NCBI RefSeq assembly: GCF_001649575.2
Contig: NC_051447.1
Coordinates: 1,485,026-1,549,025, forward strand
Direction of reading: 5' to 3'
Length of the DNA: 64,000 nt
DNA from: Kryptolebias marmoratus
Lineage: Eukaryota > Chordata > Actinopteri > Cyprinodontiformes > Rivulidae
Positions 39,601-45,950 of this stretch are shown piece by piece (the stretch's first letter is position 1; every line of letters starts with the position of its first letter). Both the position numbers and the translations under genes were made by a program. The notes under the pieces are model-generated. The model was not told the DNA's origin. It made no database searches and saw only the letters and a list, made by a program, of their open reading frames with translations.

Positions 39601-42600
39601 TTCCTGAGGGACGATAAACATTACTGTATTCCCAGATATACGTGAGTGAGTGTGAGTGTGTGTTTGTGTGGGTGTGTTCATTATTATTTTACAGTATACC
39701 AAGGTTCCTCACAACAAAAAGGTTTAAGGACAATGAATAACATGGGGATATTAAAAAAAACCTCCTTCAATGCACATTGAAAACATTTGCCTTCAGACTA
39801 CCTCCGAAGGTGTTCTAAACCCCTTTTTATCCATATATGTTTGTTAGTTTGAATGTAATTTGTCTTGAGCCCAGCAGTAGGACTTCCTACTGAACTGATT
39901 GCTGCAGGAGGGACTGGTGCACTTCATAAAATAGATGGCATCATGAGGAAATAACATGATGTAGGAATACTGAAGCAACAGCACAGGGCATCAGCCAGGA
40001 ATTTAAAGCATGAGTATAAACAGGTCTTTCAAATGGACCATGACCCTAAGCATACTGCCACATTAGTTACAACGTGGCTGAAAGACAACACAGTCAGTAT
40101 TTTGGAGTGGCCGTCACTAACCCCTGATCTTAGTCGTGATTGACCATCTTTATCCTGTACCAAAATCATTTAAAACTCTCACAGATTTAATCTTTACAAA
40201 TAAAGCAAAGCATATCTTATAAACTAATTAAAGATTTAATAACATAAAGGGTTCCATTTTTTTATTGAATAATCTTGCTTTTCTCAGGTTTGCTGGAGAG
40301 TCAGGTGGACTCAAAGCACAGACTCATACTCCAGCAGAACTAATTTCTTAAAATAAAAAAAGGAACAAAAACAAAAGCTGACATAGCAGCAAAAATCAAT
40401 GAATCAATCAATCAATAAATAAATAAATAAATAAAATAATTTACTCAATCCAGGGTAACAAGAACACAAGGGTGAGACATGAGGGAACCCAGACAGCACA
40501 TAGAAGTACCAACAGACCAGTGACAAGTGAGGAAAATGACCAGGTTTTAAAGACTGCAGAAAATTAGGAGAAGTGGGCACAGGTGAGTGATTACAAACTT
40601 GGGTCAGATGATGATGGGTGTGGCAGGTAAACAAGAGATTGGCTAAGGACAAGTTTTCTTCCAATTTGGAAGTGAAGGTTTTTTTTTTTTTAATTTGTCA
40701 TATCTCCTACTTAAAACACTTTAGTCACATAAAAATGGACAGGTGTGACCATCAGAGTCATTTGACACAGTGACTGTTTGAGATTTACTTTCTACTTTGT
40801 GTTTCTGTCTTTTTGTTTTATTATGAGTACTGTCAGGGAGTGACAGACACAGGTGTGTGGTTACCATGGTGACCCTAAGGGCCACTGACAGCAACTTTAC
40901 CATTTCTTTTGATCTTAGTTCTCTTTACTCTTCTTCTACAGTTTATATATAAAATGCTGGCATTTTCTCAGCCTAAATCATTACAAAAAGAAGTGCTAAC
41001 TTATGATGGAGCAGGAAACACAAAGGTGATGGATGTTGGTAATTCAGACAGTAGGAGCACTGGCATCCTTTGAAATTTCTTTAAAATTTTTCCTGTTTGA
41101 TTCTAACAATACTTTGTTGAAGTAAGCTGCTTCTAAAAACTAGAAGTCTGTTGAATTGACCAATATATTATTAGCATGCAGAACATGAATATATTGTACT
41201 TGAAATATAATGATTTATTGCTGTCTAAGCAGTCCTTTGTGACAGTGATATTGCAACAATGATAAATTTGCAATATATTGGCAGCCCTATATCCAAAGTA
41301 ATAAAACTTACTTTGGATGAATTAAACTTCTGAAAGTTTCATTAGAATCTATCTGTGGGTTTATGAGATAATTTGCTAAAACAAAGACAGTGTTGACTCC
41401 AACAGTTAATGCCAAGGTTTTTAGCAAACATGTTGCTCAATGTGTAGTGCTCAGCATATGTGTTGAAGATGTGCAATACACCAAATTTTAGTTCATTATC
41501 TGTAAAACTGGCTGAGTTAGAGCCATTTTTTGTGCCTGCTATTGTTAGTGAGCTATGGTGGTCATCTTGAAATAGACTCACTCCCAAAATTAATTAGTTG
41601 TAGATATGCATTCAGTGATTACTTTTTGAAAGTTTCATTAAAATCTATTTTTAAAAAAGTGTTTGTGTTTATTTGCTTTTTCATTGTCTCTCATGTACCA
41701 GTATCCAAAACCACAAAATCAGCTCTCATTGTAAGAAAGGAAACAACACAAAACACCCAAGCACACGCATACAGTTTATGATGCACAGCTTGACTTATTT
41801 TTGGGTGGTTGTTCCTCAGGGTCAGGGGACAGAAGGGGGTGGGGGTTTCTCAGGAAGAAGGTGGGAGTGCAAGAAAACAATCAGAGGATGTGTAATAACA
41901 GGATCTGCAGATAACAGCTCTGTCCCGCTCAGTCTCACATGCACTCACACACAGAAGCAACAAACATAAATAACATCATCACCGAATGAAACAAACATGA
42001 TGTCAGCTCTGAACACGGAATGAATCATGGCTCAAATAAGTCTGCTTTTGGTGTGCTTTCAACCAGACTTCTCATATTGCTGTGACAGAAACTGACAAAG
42101 TGCAGACAACAGTCAGTTCAACTGAAAAATAATATTAATCTCTAATAAATCCCAGGAGGCGTACTTCAAAGGGAGTACTTTCTTCAACCAAACGTCAAGG
42201 CTCTTCTTGTATGTGTCTCTTTAAAACCTACACGATTGTGCGTTTTTGTTGCTGCCATTATCTCTGTTCTGGAGAGGAATGCCTATAAAAGGACTTATAC
42301 ACAAATCAATTCTTGGAAAAAAGATGTTAGTAATGCACATCAGGTAAAACCACAGACTGTATCTATTATACAGTCTATGCCTTGAACTGTAAACACAAGA
42401 AAAATAAATAGATGAAGATGCTGAATACAAGAGCAATAGCTGAATCATTACTGTGGACTGCTGACAAAGTAGACGTTTGTCATTGTTTTATTTCACTCAT
42501 TCATTTCAGTAGTATTAATTTTGGCTTTCCATCATTGTAAATAAATCACAACAGCTCCCTTACTGAGCTTTCAAGCTTTGTTTAAACTACAGAACAACCA

Positions 42601-45600
42601 GATGTCCTCTTGAGTGTCCCACCATCACTTTCACCAGTAAAGCTTGGTCCAACAGTGCTGTTCTAAATAAGTGACCCTTCGTATGAGTTACAAACACATA
42701 CAACAGCAGTCAGCGTGGTCTTTACTTACATATTACTGATCCCATGCTGCTATTATTCTTCCTGTCCAACAGTGTTCAGGTCCAGATCCAGCATCCAATC
42801 CAATAACCAGACCAGCAGATCACACACACTGACAGCTCCAGTAACACTAGGGTTCAGTCATCAGGACTTCCTCAGTCCTGCAGGAGCAGTTCTCCTCATC
42901 AGCAGTTAGAAGCAGAAAGAGTGATTTCAGTCAGGGACGGGTGACTGTGTTTGGAGTCTCTGTGATTCACTCAGTCCTTAACACAAATATCCTCAACAAT
43001 ACGTCACTCACGCCCCTCTGTTTCTATGTTTACTCCAAGCTGCCCTCCTCCCAAGTTTCCTCCACTGTTTTACTCACTCACAAAGTTACATGCTAACAAC
43101 ACAATAAAGTGTAGCCAACTGTTTTAGTTGGGGGTGCTGTTAGCATAAGTGAGTTTGGGGTAATAAATTTGTATGGCACTAAACCCCAACTTACAGTAAA
43201 AATACCAAACATATGCAATAAAATACACATTGGAGGCACACGTTATCTTATCTAAATAAGGACATTAAAAATATTTTTTGCTATATCTATAAAATTGCAA
43301 CTATGACCAAATGCTCCTCTGCCTGATTTTTGTCTTCCACTTCAACCAAAATCATACAAAACAACCAATTCAGAACTCGCATGTCTCTACTAACAAAAAA
43401 TAGATGCAATTTATGAACATTCAGCAGTTACACTGCAGCAATCGGATGGTTGCACAGGACTATATTTGTAGTAAATCAAACAAATGTTAATCAATTAAAA
43501 TTTATCCACCAAAATAATGTCACTCCAGCCCAAAATATACAGGAGACTATACAGGGTATTCTCTATCACACCATCCAAAGTGTACTCTCAATGGCAGGGG
43601 AATAATAAGAGAGTAGATCCATCCATACCTGAGACTGAGCAATACTGAAGAAGCATATGGGAGAAGGAGGCATCACACAATGATAATGTCCCATTGACAC
43701 ATGATCTAAGATCTGAACACATCAATCTCCCAGAGCAAGAGCCAGTATCTATCACAGTGGCAGACATTCAAGACAGAGTCTCAGAAATGAAAAGCTGCAC
43801 TGCACCAGGGCTTGACATGATCCACACCTACTGGCTAAAGAAACTGACCACTCTCCATGAACGCCTAGCAGAACAAATGAACCACTACTAATGGAAGGGA
43901 CCCACCCTGAGTGGCTGACCTAAGGCCAGACAGTATAAATCATAAAGGACTCTCAGAAAGAGTCAATTCCATCCAACTACCGGCCAATCACCTGCCTCTG
44001 TACAACATGGAAGCTCTTGTCAGGCATCATAACAGCTACAATGAATAGACACATGGGTCAATACCTGAGCGAGGCACAGAAGGGAATTGGCACCAACACC
44101 AGGGGAGCCAAGCACCAGACTAAACACAAACCTGTGAACTGCCTGGATTGACTACAGGAAAGCCTATGACTCGATCGCCCACTCATGGATACTGGAGTTG
44201 ATTCAACATCAACAGGACACCAAGAACCTTCATTGAGAACTCAATGGGAATGTGGAAGACAACTTTAGAGGCCAATTCAAAGCCAACTGCAAAAGTCAGC
44301 ATCAAATGCGGTATATAGCAAGGTGTTGCTCTATCCCCACTCCTGTTCTGCATGGGCCTGAATCTCCTCAGCCAGATGATTGCAAAGAGTGGCTATTGAT
44401 ACCAGTTCCAAAATGGAACTGCCATCTGTCACCTTCTCTACATGGATTACATCAAGCTCTTAGCCAAAAGTTCACAAGACATCGACTTACTGATTCACCT
44501 CACCAGGCTATACTGCAAGGACATTGGTATGTCATTCAGACTTGATAAGGTGATCACAACTGAAGTGGCTGAACTACCTGAAAGCAACATTGCTAATGTC
44601 CAGGACAGCTACAAGTACCTTGGAATCCCGCAGACAAATGGCAATCAGGATGAGGCCACAAGGAAGTCAGCCACAACTAAATACCTACAGAGAGTAAGGC
44701 AGGTCCTGAAGAGCCAGCTGAATGGTAAAAACAAAGTCCAAGCCATCAACACATATGCGGTGTCAGTTATCAGATACCCTGCTGGTATAATAACCTGGCC
44801 AAAAGAGGAGATAGAAGCCACTAACATCAAGACACAAAAGCTCCTCAAAATGCCTTGATGGTTTCATCCTAGGTCCAAAGCCCTGAGACTGTACACTAAG
44901 AGAAAGAAGGGAAGTAGAGGACTAGTGAGCATCAGAGCCACTATACAGGATGAAACAACCAAGATCCTGGAGTACAAAAGGAAGAAAGCCCCCAATGATG
45001 ATCTGCTAAGTGAATGTCTCAGGCAGCAGAAACTCAATGTGGAAGAGGAGAAAAGAGGAGAATCTCATGGAAAGACTAGACCCTGCATGGCATGTATCAC
45101 CAGCAGATTGAGGAAGTGGCTGATATCAACAAATCCTACCTGTAGAAAGGCCCGAGGGTCGAGACAGCTTGAGTCAGTATCCGCTGCCGAGTCAAATTCA
45201 CCCACGGCTCCGCGCTCATGGTGAATCCAGCCTCTGCTGGAAGGTCTGTGGCCCACACCTTCCACCTACTGTGAACCACCTGAACATCCGACAAGCCTCA
45301 AATTACCATGACAGACTTGTCAGACTACCAGATGAGTAGGATTTAAAATAAAAAAACTGCAGATGCAACTGACCGATTGAAACGTGGCATCGATCAGGTA
45401 TACGCCTCACAGCCAAACTTTATTAAAGGTGTAAAAAGTATGTAATGTCCGGGTTACAGGTTATTTAATTAAAAATGTAAAAAATAAAAGACAAAAAATT
45501 AGAAAAATCAGAAAAAGGTTTCTAATCAACACCATGTCAAGATGTAAGCCCCAAAAAGCCCCCGTCCCTCCTCCTGTGACAGAGTTTTATTAAACATCCC

Positions 45601-45885
45601 TTCATGATTATGCAAAACAACTTTTAGTTACCTCCTTCTTCATAACTTGGACAAAGAATAGACTTAAAACACACCTTCTACTGATGATTATGCATAACAG
45701 GGTAAAGCTGAAGAGTGGAAGAGTGGCTCCAATACATCTCAGAAACAACCTTAGAGATCCTTATCCAGAAGAGTGTAGTACTAGAGACAGCTAAAATACT
45801 ATGCAGAACCCTCAAGCTCCCAGGTCTCTGGTAGAGAACCCAAGTTTAAAGTGAAAATGGAACCACCCATGTGGAACAAATAGGG

Positions 45886-45950
<65 letters not shown>

